Positions 1-9,825 are shown, numbered from the stretch's first letter. The stretch is DNA of 25,119 nt from Pelargonium nanum (GCA_036897485.1 JAYMTF010001238.1:1-25119); one strand, 5' to 3'. Program-made: numbers and translations. Notes: generated by a model from the sequence alone, not told the origin.

Positions 1-360
1 CTGCAGTTGTTTAGGCCTTTTACTTTCAATTTTGTTGTATGTGTTTCTTGTCCCTCCTTTTTTCTAGATGAGGCAAGATAACACACTTTAATTATAGTAC
101 AGTAACTTGTAACATCTACATATACTGTATGTTATTATGCTATGAATTTGATAATATATGTACTAAATACATGTACTATGTATCTTACTGTTGCTCAAAT
201 ATTATTCCTCTGCTTTCTTGAGTCAATTCCATCCTGTAATGAAATATGATATGCAGAACCGAAATATGATACATCAAGCTGCATTGCAAAATCATTTCAG
301 CTAAATATAGCACTTCACATCTGTGTGGATTGATTGCAAGGCCCATCTGATGCATCTAAA
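1..360 (+). other. 3' flank of a third, upstream glutaredoxin copy
   Basis: Bases 1 to about 260 align closely with 7600-7860, the transcribed 3' region of the second glutaredoxin gene, including the stretches around TTTAGGCCTTTTACTTTCAA and GTATGTTATTATGCTATGAA. After a gap, bases 270-355 align with about 8130-8195 (GGATTGATTGCAAGG and CTGATGCATCTAAA are shared). The natural reading is that another glutaredoxin gene ends a few dozen to about 120 bases left of base 1 and only its 3' UTR and downstream flank are visible. No coding part of it is in the window. The copy-2 flank carries about 270 extra bases (7858-8125) that are absent here. Confidence 0.8.
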
Positions 361-1984
361 GAGTCGACCAACGATAGATCGATCTAATCAACTAGAGCAA
401 CCAACCTTATAAAGTAAAAATAAGTATACTGAAACCTGAGATCAACATCTATCTAATCTAGATCAACAATATATACTGATAATTAGTTGGATATTGAAGA
501 TGCTGATTTGGATTGAGCTTGTTTTCATAATTATATACAACAATAGAGGCATTTACAAGTAATTACGCAACCGAAACAAAAACTCATGTGGAAGCATCAA
601 GAACTTTGTTGCTTCTATAGAAAATGCTCTTTACACAGAAGAAATGTATAAAAAGAAGGAGCAACAGGAGCTTAATCAAATATTAGTGTCTAATTTCTTG
701 TAAATTAAACTAAGATTGTTTTGATTACAAGCCAAGTCTCCATAGAAACTCTCTTCTCCACCTTATCCATATCATCAATAATTTTAGCTGTATATATGTA
801 TATACAAATATACAATTAAGTTAACACACATATTTGAAATGAGAATCGACAAAAGGTGCATAGGCAAGTAGTGTGCGTAGTGTATGGGATGCCAAGAACC
901 GACCTTGCATGCACTATAAAGATGGTTGGTGGTTGATATTCCAAATCTAGATTATACTAGACTATATGAATAGTTGACATTCAATTGCATGCTTTTCCAA
1001 AGATTCTCCATTTAACTAATTAATTATAGATTCTTATCATAAAAAATCAAGAAATGGCCATGCAAATCACAGATTCTCACAATCTGGGATCGATATATAC
1101 AACAAGATATTAATTTAAAGATGATGATCAATCCAATCACAGGATCGATGAGGTGGAGGATCTTGCAGGCTGAGACAAAGAAGCATCTTGATCTTATAAG
1201 TAACATGCATGAGCATTTGCATGAGCATATATATGAGCATGACATGAGCTGTTTTGTGTTTGTTCTCTTTTCTTTTGTCATAGACATGCATGCACGTGGC
1301 TTCCTATTCCTTTTTTTTCTTTTATTTCTTGTTCCTATTGTTCCTGTCTCTGTCTCTGTCTCTGTACGCGATGAAATGTGCATGTAATTGTAGTATAGTT
1401 GTAGAAGCATCAAACTGAAACCACGAAAACTACTGCACCTAATTATTATGTGACTTCTAGTGCTACCTTTGCTCATATGTGCAACACGTCTTTCTTAATT
1501 CTTGGCATTTTCTTTTCTTTTTCCTTTCTTTGATTCTGATTCTAGTTATTGTAATCTTACTTGAGTGGATGATTGTTTTCACATGTGAATATGCAACTAC
1601 ATCCAAACCCTAAATTGTTCTTCATGTGTTCCATTTATAATCACTCACACCCACTCAATTTCATTGCATGCATCACCAATCATAGAGTACGTGTGTTCTT
1701 GTTTGGAGGCAACTTCTACGTAGCTCTTTAGAGTGAGCCGGGCATATAAAGAAAAGAAAGGAAATACTATGATTAGATGGTTCTTCCTAAATGTATAAAC
1801 TAACTCTTTCGTAGGAATACAAATTGTCTGTCACCGATCTATTTCACCTGAGATTCTTGAACTCTCTACAGACTTCAGTTCTGAGTGTCACTTAACACTA
1901 CCTATCACATGCAGACCGAATAAATGGACCATATGTGTACAGATTAACTATGTCGGAAGGCAAGATTGACTGGCCACTAGGTCC
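361..1984. other. AT-rich intergenic, no gene seen
   Basis: No coding signal was found. The two longest open frames here, on opposite strands over 1024-1476, are low in complexity and follow a CT-rich stretch and short repeats. Visible details are an imperfect CATGAGCAT repeat at 1204-1249 and a CTGTCT run at about 1346-1366. Confidence 0.6.
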
Positions 1985-1997
1985 AAACAGAATCGTA

Positions 1998-2130
1998 CCA
2001 ACTCTGATATCATGTTCAACTTAACTCAAATCCAAAAGTTTAACATCATAAGTAGAGAACTCAACTAGTATTTCAAGTAGCAACTAACTATTTTTTCAGC
2101 ATGAGATTTCTCAACACTTCTCCTCACGTG
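1998..2130 (-). mobile_element. TRIM-like LTR remnant with flanking PBS-like and PPT-like sequence
   Basis: Read on the - strand, a purine-rich GAGGAGAAG (about 2125-2117) is followed by TGTTGAGAAATCTCA, and the segment runs to GTTGAACA at 2013. It is about 104 bp and bounded by TG...CA, as LTRs are. Directly after it, from 2012, comes TGATATCAGAGTTGG. This resembles the TGGTATCAGAGC primer-binding site complementary to initiator methionine tRNA used by many plant LTR elements. The short LTR fits a TRIM (terminal-repeat retrotransposon in miniature). No second LTR or coding sequence was found, so it is a remnant. The family was not determined. Confidence 0.55.
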
Positions 2131-2239
2131 CCGATTTAATAAAATAGATAAATGTGAACCTCACGTAAATGGTGAAATTAAGTCAAAAGTATCACCGAAT
2201 TAGTGTATTTGGAGATGAGCCAAGCAGAATTAGTAAAAA

Positions 2240-4179
2240 TGAGGTGAGGCTATTGAGTGGCCCTTGGCTTTACCTGGAGCCACTTATCCATTGCAAATTG
2301 ATCCCCCAAAATTCCCTTTTTCTCTTTTTATAGAATAAAAACTATATATACATACCCAAAAGTTTGTTCTCGTGGCTATATCTCATTCACTCATAAAAAT
2401 AAAAACTAGCACATATATATACATAGAAGTATAAATTTCACATATCATATTTATTTATGTTATAAGCTGACAGAAAAGAGAAAAACAAAGGAGATGGTAT
2501 CGTATCCATGACAAGGCCAAGACTTGGGTGACCAAAAGTTCATCACCTCAGCAACATTATTTGACAACTGATTTCCTTAGTACCACTGTATACTGATTGA
2601 GATTTCAGATATGCTCTCTACATTACTTTTCAAGAATAAACATTATTTTTGTTTTTTGTTTTATTTATTAAAAAAGAACTATTACAACAGTTTACAAATT
2701 TGCAGCTTTTGTAAGATAAGATCATGATTTTCCCATTTGCTGCAAAATCTTCTGAGATTGTGTAAAATAATTCTAGCTCATCTTGTAACTTTTCCATTAA
2801 TTATTTAATAAATAAAATTAGATTTTCTGGGATAATATGAATTATTCTCATATCTATATATAGCAAGAGCCAAGAGCCAAGAGGGAGGGACAAAACAAAT
2901 TATGACTAATATATTATTTGTAAATTGGACATGAGACACAAGTCAAACCTTATATATTATTTTCCACAAATGGTAATATAAAACCAGCCGAAAGTGATGA
3001 CATACATTCAATTCTTAATTAAGATCACTTTCTTCTTCAAATTGTCATCAATTATTATATTTTTTTTTTGCTAGCTTTTAATTTGTTTACACTACACAAA
3101 TACAAAAACAGGCCACGCCATTATCATAAAGAGGTAAAGAATTCGCATCACCATTATTATAATTCATGAAGCTCTTAAACTACTAATTATATAATAATTA
3201 AACCATCTTCTTTTGGAATAAATAGTATAAGAAGTTAAGAACAATTAATTATTAGTTCCGAAATCTTGAAATAATATACGAATGTAAACCATTCTAGAAT
3301 GCTTTTGAATCAAGCAGCTTCATAGAACATAGAATTGAAATAAGATCTTCAACTTCAATTAGTGTACCATGAAAAGGAACGTTTATTTAATTCGAATACA
3401 AATTGATTGCTTCGACACGAAGAATCAAACAATATTCATAGAAAAAAACTATAATCTTTGTAGATAATGGACTAATGGAGTGTGTTCTCAGATTAATGAT
3501 CTCTTCTTTCTGTACGGTCATTACATGCATTTTATGATCTCACCATGCAACCACGTACGCAATACATATTCATCATTAATTATAATAAGCAACTTCTCAT
3601 TCAAATTTCTTTTTCTTTTTTCAGAATTTAGAACTGTTTCTGGTGTTTAATTCGGTGGCCTTTCGGTTTTGCTTGAATTTGATGAGAAAGTTGGAATCTT
3701 CTTTTGCAAGAAAAAGAAACCTTCCTTTTTGTATTGCATTTTGTATGAAAAATGCCCTCAATTGGATAAACCCTAACTCCTTTATTCGTCATTCTCCAAC
3801 TCAGCAGATGCTACACTGCACATCACAAGTCCGATTGTTAGATCCTTTTCTTCTTCTGGAAAATGATAGAAACCATGAACAAAAAAAAAAAAATTAAATA
3901 AGTGAGCGAATTACTGAAATACCCTTGCTTATATGCTAATCATGTAAATATTATTAATATTACTAATCAATTTATCTCAGTTCACTAATACACATTTTAC
4001 TGGTATATTCATACACAAAATGTGGGGAAAACAAAGACTGTTTATGGATAACCACAGAAACTCGTAAAGAAAAATTCTTATGATCTACTTTTGTTTATTT
4101 AAAAATGAGCTTAGTTGATTAAGTATTTGAGCATGAATGAAGAAATCAAGTGAAAGCAAATTCATGGAACAAATTTACA
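2240..4179. other. AT-rich intergenic, no gene seen
   Basis: The stretch is AT-rich with many homopolymer runs. One 84-codon frame at 3643-3897 has no recognisable motif and ends in a poly-lysine run encoded by poly-A; it is treated as chance. The duplicated heptamer AGAGCCA lies at about 2865-2880. Nothing else could be supported. Confidence 0.55.
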
Positions 4180-4290
4180 TAAAGCACCCCCTAACACTTA
4201 GAAAAGCCAATGAAATGAAAGATATGAAACTCCGTACCGTCCTTATATTTGGCATCTTAGTATATGGACACAACTTGTTTACAATATTAG
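4180..4290 (+). promoter_or_regulatory. Upstream block conserved between the two GRX genes (copy 1)
   Basis: Pieces of this stretch recur in the same order upstream of the second glutaredoxin gene (6763-6910): GAAAAGCCA, GATATG, CCGTAC(C/T)GTCC, CATCTTA(A/G)TAT, CAACTTGT and TTACAAT. The block ends about 290 bp before the start codon here and about 270 bp before it in copy 2, while the sequence between is much less alike. It is therefore a candidate shared promoter or enhancer module. CCGTAC contains the GTAC core bound by SBP-type factors, but no specific binding is claimed. Confidence 0.5.
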
Positions 4291-4448
4291 CCTTCACAAT
4301 ATGCAACTTGTGTCTTGAGAGATAAGAGAGACTAGTGGCTATTCAAAGACAAAACAAAGGGTAATATGGGAAATCAATAGCAAATCTGTAAGGTACACAG
4401 TACACAATATCTCCATGGATTGGATGTTATTATTCTACTTTTCACCAC

Positions 4449-4456
4449 TATAAATA
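4449..4456 (+). promoter_or_regulatory. TATA box of glutaredoxin copy 1
   Basis: TATAAATA lies 124 bp before the chosen ATG. The stretch from the TATA box to the leader (CTATAAATA, then CTCCATGG, then CCTCACAGCAAA) is shared with copy 2. The expected transcription start is near 4480. Between there and 4580 no other ATG precedes the coding start. Confidence 0.75.
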
Positions 4457-4579
4457 GACTCCATGGGAGTTTAACATTCCTCACAGCAAAACCAGCCAAG
4501 CCTTCTCTTACATTACACTTCCACAAAACTCTTGAGCTCACCTCACATCTGCAACTTAATCAATCTTTCTTTAGAGATC

Positions 4580-4888
4580 ATGGAGAGTGTGACAAGAATG
4601 GTTGGTGACAAATCAGTGGTGATATTCAGCAAGAGCACCTGCTGCATGAGCCACTCCATCAAGACACTCATTACCAGCTTTGGAGCGAACCCTACGGTTT
4701 ACGAGCTTGACGAAATGCCAAATGGGAAGCAAATAGAAGCAGCATTGGTGCAGCTAGGATGTCGGCCCAGCGTACCCGCTGTGTTCATAGGGAAGCAGTT
4801 CATAGGAGGTGCCAAAGAGGTGATGAGCCTCCAAGTCAGGAACCAGCTTCCCCAATTGCTCATGAGGGCTGGAGCCATATGGCTTTAA
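4580..4888 (+). CDS. GRXS1: CC-type (ROXY) glutaredoxin, GRXS1-like, copy 1
   Basis: This intronless gene encodes a 102-residue class III (CC-type) plant glutaredoxin, a thioredoxin-fold protein. The active site CCMS is at residues 21-24, preceded by Lys18. The cis-proline motif SVPAVFIG spans 64-71 and the Gly-Gly of the glutathione-binding loop is at 76-77. An LxxLL motif (LPQLL) is at 90-94. The protein ends AIWL, a variant of the ALWL end that Arabidopsis ROXY proteins need to contact TGA bZIP factors. Length and the ending SLQVRNQL...RAGAIW resemble Arabidopsis GRXS1/ROXY16 (At1g03020), as recalled. Family knowledge suggests a nuclear/cytosolic role in restraining TGA-dependent transcription, often under nitrogen or cytokinin control; that is inference here. 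The start is the first ATG after the predicted transcription start, and the upstream in-frame extension has no ATG. Copy 2 is about 84% identical. Confidence 0.93.
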   Translation: MESVTRMVGDKSVVIFSKSTCCMSHSIKTLITSFGANPTVYELDEMPNGKQIEAALVQLGCRPSVPAVFIGKQFIGGAKEVMSLQVRNQLPQLLMRAGAIWL

Positions 4889-4981
4889 TTAGCTACAACA
4901 ACAACTGATAGTCCACACCCAGCTACTTGTGTGTTCTGATAGTAACTATCTATTTCAGACTTTCAGTTGCTGAAATAGAAC

Positions 4982-4987
4982 AATAAA
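4982..4987 (+). terminator. Poly(A) signal of glutaredoxin copy 1
   Basis: AATAAA lies 94 bp after the stop codon. The following segment to about 5135 (AGGCCATTTAC, AATTTTGTTGT, AACTTGTAAC) is a diverged version of the 3' region seen at 1-120 and 7605-7710, so the true cleavage site may lie further downstream. Confidence 0.5.
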
Positions 4988-5189
4988 GCATTAGTACGTA
5001 GTAGTGTACAAGATGAGAAACCATATAGTGCAACTTAATTAGGCCATTTACCTATAATTTTGTTGTGCTACACTCTTTGTTGCTTCCTTTTAGATGCAGC
5101 AGGATCACATTTTGCAGTAAAACTTGTAACTTCCATATATGTATCTATCTCTGTTACACTATATATTCAGGTAATGATATAAAGGAGTG

Positions 5190-6762
5190 GTTATACTTAT
5201 ATGTATAATGTATCTATCTTAATGTTGCTCAACTATTATAAACCTGCATACTTTCCTAGCTAATCTGCTTGTTTAATTTTTCTTCTATCCCATTCCAATG
5301 TTATGTATTAGTAACATTTCTGCAGAAAACAGATCAAGAAGCAATAAAATCATGTTATTGTGTGTTTTAAATTTTATTTTAGTTGTTATGTTATGTAGGC
5401 TGGAAGTTTTGTTTTGTAGGAAGTTGTTTTTATCAATTATATAAGCTAGTGGATATTTCTAGGGGATAGATTTATTGATCCACTTTTAGCTCCGTAATAA
5501 AAATTAAAGGAACGACCCTCAAAACAAAAACTTTCATGATAGAAAATGAATTTGTCAATTGAGTTCGAATAAACAAAATTATGAGTTTTGCTTGACCAAA
5601 ATACTAAAGGAGCAGGCTTGATCGAGTAATTGACTAGCAAATCACGTTTATATTATTTTTTTAGCTGTTATTTAAACCAACTATTTAAGGAAAAGTATAT
5701 TCTTGTCTGTTACCTCCTAAATTTATTTTTATTTTAAAAGGTTCCTCTTAATTTTATGGGGTTGAAAACTTAAAGTATATTGTATTTTATTATTTCAGAA
5801 ATGATATAAAATTACAGAAAAGTGTTTTTTTCGGATTAAAATGCCGAAAGTATTGGGTTATAATATTATGGTAGCCACTTATAAGTTAGTGGCATATACA
5901 TATGCATGCAATGCTTAATTAAATATTGAATGATTCTATTAGCATAAATCTCTGTTTCCATTTTCATTTTCAATTATTACTTTTTCTATAGCTTCCTTAT
6001 AATTCATGTTAATAATACAATACTAGTATAGTAATAGTCTCCTATATGTATATTAAAAAAAAAGTCTCATACAGTCATACATGTCTTTCTAGTATTTTTT
6101 TTTTCTTTATATAATAATTTTGTGGTAAAAGTACTCATTTCTATATACAAACAATTGGATGCAAAATTTGGAATATAACAATATATATACACTAAGGACT
6201 TTTAATCCAATCACCTCCATTTTAAGCACAAAATCAGATATTTAGAGAACAAAGAATCAGGCAACATTAACAGGCGTAGGGGGTATAATTTATCACCAAA
6301 ACCTCTGTAGCTCTACATTTACTATCATGTGTTTTCTATGCCCATTTATATACTCAACTTGCTTCATCTTGTCTTGTCAGCACATGATTCTATTTACAAT
6401 ATAACTATGATAAACTTCGAGTGTACGCAGGTTCGGGTCTAAATTTTCGTCAAGTGCATCTCAAGTTCTCAACCATTGAATAAAGAAGAAAGCGTAGAAT
6501 GTTAGGATTTTGAAGTTTAAAACGTTTGGGTGACTTTTTCGAAATATAATTAGTTGGTTGAGATCAATTTTAAAAACACTGACTATAGCTCGAGGAGGTG
6601 ATTTTGTTGGAAAATAAATGTTAGATTATGAATAGAACTAAAATTGAGCTATTCTGGATTATTAGCATTCAACATTCTGAAACATTCGTTCTAAAACGGA
6701 GATCACTGTCAGATTAGCGAGATTTCTGGTGACAGTTCTCAACCAATACGGAAGAAAGTAAG
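5190..6762. other. AT-rich spacer between glutaredoxin copies, no gene seen
   Basis: No coding signal or recognisable element was found. The stretch is AT-rich with frequent poly-T runs. A weak B-box-like GGTTCGGGTCT lies at about 6431-6441 without a matching A box. The reverse-strand open frame at 5446-5640 has no motif. Confidence 0.55.
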
Positions 6763-6910
6763 GACAACCCCTAGAGAATAGAAAAGCCATTTGAATTTAG
6801 ATATGTCAGTGACAGAGATTGTGTGCATTTTGGTATTCCGTACTGTCCCCAGCTCTTGGCTATATGCACACTCAGAGTAGCATCTTAATATGCCAACTTG
6901 TAGTTACAAT
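6763..6910 (+). promoter_or_regulatory. Upstream block conserved between the two GRX genes (copy 2)
   Basis: This is the counterpart of 4180-4290. It keeps GAAAAGCCA, GATATG, TTCCGTACTGTCC, CATCTTAATAT, CAACTTGT and TTACAAT in the same order, with about 40 extra bases in the middle (about 6848-6880). It ends about 270 bp before the copy 2 start codon. Confidence 0.5.
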
Positions 6911-7082
6911 GGGCTGGGCATCCCAAAAATGTACCACTTTCTTATGTGTGCATAGGAGAGAGACACAAGTGTCACTAATTTGGGAATCCAAAAACAGTAC
7001 TATTGGTTTTCAGGCTACAAGATCTTATTCCTCATGCACAAACCAATGAACCCATACTGCAACTACACTCACTAGACTCAAC

Positions 7083-7090
7083 TATAAATA
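7083..7090 (+). promoter_or_regulatory. TATA box of glutaredoxin copy 2
   Basis: TATAAATA lies 90 bp before the ATG at 7180, in the same sequence context as copy 1 (CTATAAATA, CTCCATGG, TTCCTCACAGCAAA). The ATG inside CTCCATGG, only 8 bp past the TATA box, should lie upstream of the transcription start. Confidence 0.75.
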
Positions 7091-7179
7091 CAGCTCCATG
7101 GTACCTCAACTTCCTCACAGCAAACTACCAATTCACAACTCTTCACACCAAACACAAGAAGCTAATTACATCTTCTTTC

Positions 7180-7488
7180 ATGGACACCTTGACAAGAATG
7201 GTTGCTGACAAGTCAGTGGTGATCTTCACCAAGAGCACCTGCTGCATGAGCCACTCCATTCAGACTCTGATTAGGAGCTTTGGGGCAAACCCGATTGTTT
7301 ACGAGCTCGATGCAATCCCAAATGGGCAGAAAATAGAGAAGGCATTACTGCAGCTAGGGTGTCGGCCGAGCGTACCTGCTGTGTTCATAGGGCAGCAGTT
7401 CATAGGTGGTGCCAAGGAGGTGATGAGTCTCCAAGTCAGGAATGAGCTTCCTCAATTGCTCATGAGGGCTGGAGCCATATGGCTTTAG
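7180..7488 (+). CDS. GRXS1: CC-type (ROXY) glutaredoxin, GRXS1-like, copy 2
   Basis: This second complete, intronless 102-residue CC-type glutaredoxin is in tandem with copy 1, about 2.3 kb downstream on the same strand. It keeps every functional landmark: CCMS at 21-24, Lys18, SVPAVFIG at 64-71, Gly-Gly at 76-77, LPQLL at 90-94 and the AIWL end. Sixteen residues differ from copy 1, about 84% identity. They cluster in the N-terminal tip and residues 28-57, including Glu45Ala, Met46Ile and Ala54Lys; the last 30 residues differ only at 72 and 89. That pattern suggests purifying selection on the C-terminal partner-contact region. The start is the first ATG downstream of the expected transcription start; in-frame sequence further upstream crosses the TATA box and is not part of the gene. 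Confidence 0.93.
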   Translation: MDTLTRMVADKSVVIFTKSTCCMSHSIQTLIRSFGANPIVYELDAIPNGQKIEKALLQLGCRPSVPAVFIGQQFIGGAKEVMSLQVRNELPQLLMRAGAIWL

Positions 7489-7544
7489 AACAAACAAGCA
7501 ACCTCTTCGCTCGGTACTCAACTATATTCTGCCCAAGTAGAGAA

Positions 7545-7550
7545 AATAAA
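7545..7550 (+). terminator. Poly(A) signal of glutaredoxin copy 2
   Basis: AATAAA lies 57 bp after the stop codon and is followed by ACATTAGTA, close to the AATAAAGCATTAGTA context in copy 1. Confidence 0.5.
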
Positions 7551-7594
7551 ACATTAGTATACAACACTACTGGTAGAAGCGAAAGATGAGAAAC

Positions 7595-8200
7595 TGAGTG
7601 CAGTTGTTTAGGCCTTTTACTTTCAATTTTGTTGTATGTGTTTCTTGTCCCTCCTTTTTTTCCAGACGAGGCAAGATAACACACTTTATAGTACAGTAAC
7701 TTGTAACGACTACATAAACTGTATGTTATTATGCTATGAATTTGATGGTATAAGCAGTAATTACATGTACAATGCATCTTACTGTTGCTCAATATTATTC
7801 CTCTGCTTGCTAACTTCCATCCTGGAATGAAATATAATATGCAGAACCGAAATTTGCAGAGTGCAGCACAAGGAGATAGTCATACACAATTCCTCTGCAT
7901 GTTCTATGAATATAAGCGGAGAAGATATGTTTTTCATATCAAATGAACTTAAATATCCTTATCATTATGAAGTGCAGCTTAACAATCAGTTTGTAGACAA
8001 AGTTGAAATATTCTAAGATATCCAGCATGCAAGTTAAAGATAACATATATTCCAGCTAACCTGTTGGACAAAAGTAAGCAAAGCGATAAATGATTTTGCA
8101 ACTTAAAGGATTCAAAATGCACAATGTCAACTATGATCCATCAAGTTGCATTGTGGATTGATTGCAAGGCTCATCTGATGCATCTAAACAGCAGGCAACA
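7595..8200 (+). repeat. Duplicated 3' flank, paired with window start
   Basis: Segments 7600-7860 and about 8130-8195 match 1-260 and 270-355 far better than the corresponding flank of copy 1 (5040-5135). The tandem duplication unit therefore reached at least 600 bp past the stop codon. The intervening 7858-8125 has no counterpart at the window start: it is either an insertion here or a deletion there. Confidence 0.75.
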
Positions 8201-8528
8201 ACACCACCAGAAACTCATAGAGCACCTTCGCTACTTTTGGCTGTGACTAAACCAGAGGATTGGTTGCTATAGATGCCCCAAATATCAGTGAGGGTGAGAC
8301 TGATAGTTACTATATGGCTAAAAGCCAGCCCATTACCTCTGTTATCTAGCAGGTGCCCATGCCCTCGGGTTTTTTCATCCATTCCTTACAAACATCAACT
8401 GCTCATTTACCTAAGCGGAATTTTGAAAAGAAAAACAAAAAACTATGTACAGAACACTCGGTGATTTCTACTCTATAAAAAAAACAGGAGATTGTTGAAA
8501 CAGAAAACTATCACTCTGAAGAAGGAAA

Positions 8529-8554
8529 GTGTGTGTGTGTGCACACGCACACAC
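8529..8554. repeat. Alternating GT/AC tract, self-complementary
   Basis: A (GT)6 run passes directly into GCACACGCACACAC. All 26 bases alternate purine and pyrimidine, and the two halves can pair. The tract lies about 95 bp downstream of the end of the small reverse-strand gene. Confidence 0.85.
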
Positions 8555-8648
8555 TCAAAATGCATACATGAAAAGCATATAAGTATGAGGTCCAAGAAGG
8601 CAACACGATGAATTTACTTACATATATCACAAAAATGCAATTATCCAA

Positions 8649-9825
8649 TCATTGTGAAACCATATTCCTCCATTTGATAAAACCTTTCAAGACTTGGTTT
8701 CTCTTCTCGTTCTCAAGGTCCACATTCATTTCCCAATCCTCTACAGCTCTGTCCACTGTAACGGTTGCCTCATGTATCTCCTCAGCACTGAACTCGTGTT
8801 ATATTATCCCGATAGGTCCAAGCGGCAGGACTTCAACCACAGTTTCCGTCTCTTGCTCCACCTGCCTACAAAGAAAAAATATGAATAAAAAGGTTTATGA
8901 ACATTGCAAAAATTTTACAGAAATTTAATAAAGACCACATATTGACATTTCCGATGTTAATTGTATAATCAGAAGACCATGATGTAGACTAGTACTAGAG
9001 ACTCAGTATCTACCGCAAAAACCCACTCAAAACAGTTAAATAGCCAAGATCTAACCAAACTATATCTCATCAAGGAAACTATGTAGCGGATATGGAGTTT
9101 CAATAATCAATATAAGGTTTTTCCCCACAATAAGTGCCAATAATAAGCAAAAGAAACTCTAGTCCTTACTAAATACTTATGGTCAACAACTTTAGAAGTA
9201 ATTTGAACGTCACCCGTTTAGCTATGAACTGATTTAGGTCAAATTTATCCACAAACAAATGGTGTTCTCATCTTTCATGCACTACCAAAGATATGCCATG
9301 AAAATTTGAGAGCAGTATGCTGAGACTCAGCCAGACACAAATGAAATGTATCCGGGCGGGTGCTCCGCGCCCACAAATTCATTGGTACAAGTACAGAGTG
9401 ATAATTTGTGAGCTCCTCATTGGTTTGGCTAAGATAATTTTTTCTCTAAAATTTTAGACCTAATTAAATAAGTGACTGAGATATAGATAATTCTTGATCA
9501 ACTTGGTTCTATAATAACCAGAATGCCACTAATCACAAATCAGCCAATGAATCAACTATGAACGCAAATCCATGTTTCTCTCTGGAGCAATGAGCATTAC
9601 CGAATTAAATTATGCAAATGACCAAAGATTGAAGGTGCAAAATCAGAAAAAGATCCCGGCACATTCGAAGAAGAGATGATTGTTTACACTAGGGTTCCAA
9701 AAATTGAAAAATCCATCATTGATCGATTCAAGTAATTTTTCTTTCCTTATTCATACACTTCATAGCATAGAAACAGAGCATATGATTATAATTACCTGAA
9801 GATTCTGGAAAGGACGATTTTGCAT
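8649..9825 (-). pseudogene. Small two-exon gene of unknown function with an in-frame stop
   Basis: On the - strand, ATG at 9825 opens a ten-codon exon (MQNRPFQNLQ) ending at 9796 with a good donor, CAG|GTAATT. About 930 bp further, a T-rich tract and GCAG acceptor lead to an exon beginning at 8861 in the same phase. It reads VEQETETVVEVLPLGPIGII and meets TAA at 8801-8799. The same frame then continues with HEFSAEEIHEATVTVDRAV, an acidic segment, and a basic end (KGFIKWRNMVSQ) to TGA at 8651-8649. Coding-like sequence on both sides of the stop in one frame suggests a single nonsense change (for example GAA to TAA) in an intact ancestor of about 80 residues. A T-rich strand upstream of 9840 resembles a promoter and 5' UTR. 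I do not recognise the family. It could also be a functional 30-residue gene, or coincidence. Confidence 0.45.
9351..9385. repeat. Short dispersed repeat, copy a
   Basis: Bases 9351-9385 resemble 16287-16320: both contain GGG..., CTCCGC, CCCACA, ATTCAT and GG in the same order, with most positions identical. They are probably fragments of one dispersed element; its ends are not visible. Confidence 0.35.

Noticed and set aside
1..6. PstI site CTGCAG exactly at base 1 as a cloning boundary
   Set aside because: The matching position in the copy 2 flank is GTGCAG, one base different, and no vector sequence is present. A coincidence cannot be excluded and nothing follows from it.
1024..1476. Open frames on both strands (150 and 88 codons)
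   Set aside because: They overlap on opposite strands and are driven by CT-rich and Thr-Glu-type low-complexity sequence. No motif, homology or promoter context supports them.
3643..3897. 84-codon open frame
   Set aside because: It has no recognisable domain and its C-terminus is encoded by a poly-A run. It is consistent with chance.
4137..4325. 62-codon open frame before glutaredoxin copy 1
   Set aside because: It lies in the conserved promoter block, upstream of the TATA box, and has no counterpart frame in copy 2.
4532..4579. N-terminal extension of glutaredoxin copy 1
   Set aside because: The in-frame extension begins with TTG, not ATG. The family length of 102 residues and the match with copy 2 fix the start at 4580.
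7003..7179. N-terminal extension of glutaredoxin copy 2
   Set aside because: It crosses the TATA box at 7083-7090 and begins at a non-ATG codon.
7460..7792. Reverse-strand open frame overlapping the end of glutaredoxin copy 2
   Set aside because: It is a shadow of the coding end and 3' UTR, with no recognisable motif.
8608..8928. Forward-strand open frame of 106 codons
   Set aside because: It is the antisense of the proposed small - strand gene, crosses that gene's splice acceptor, and has no motif.
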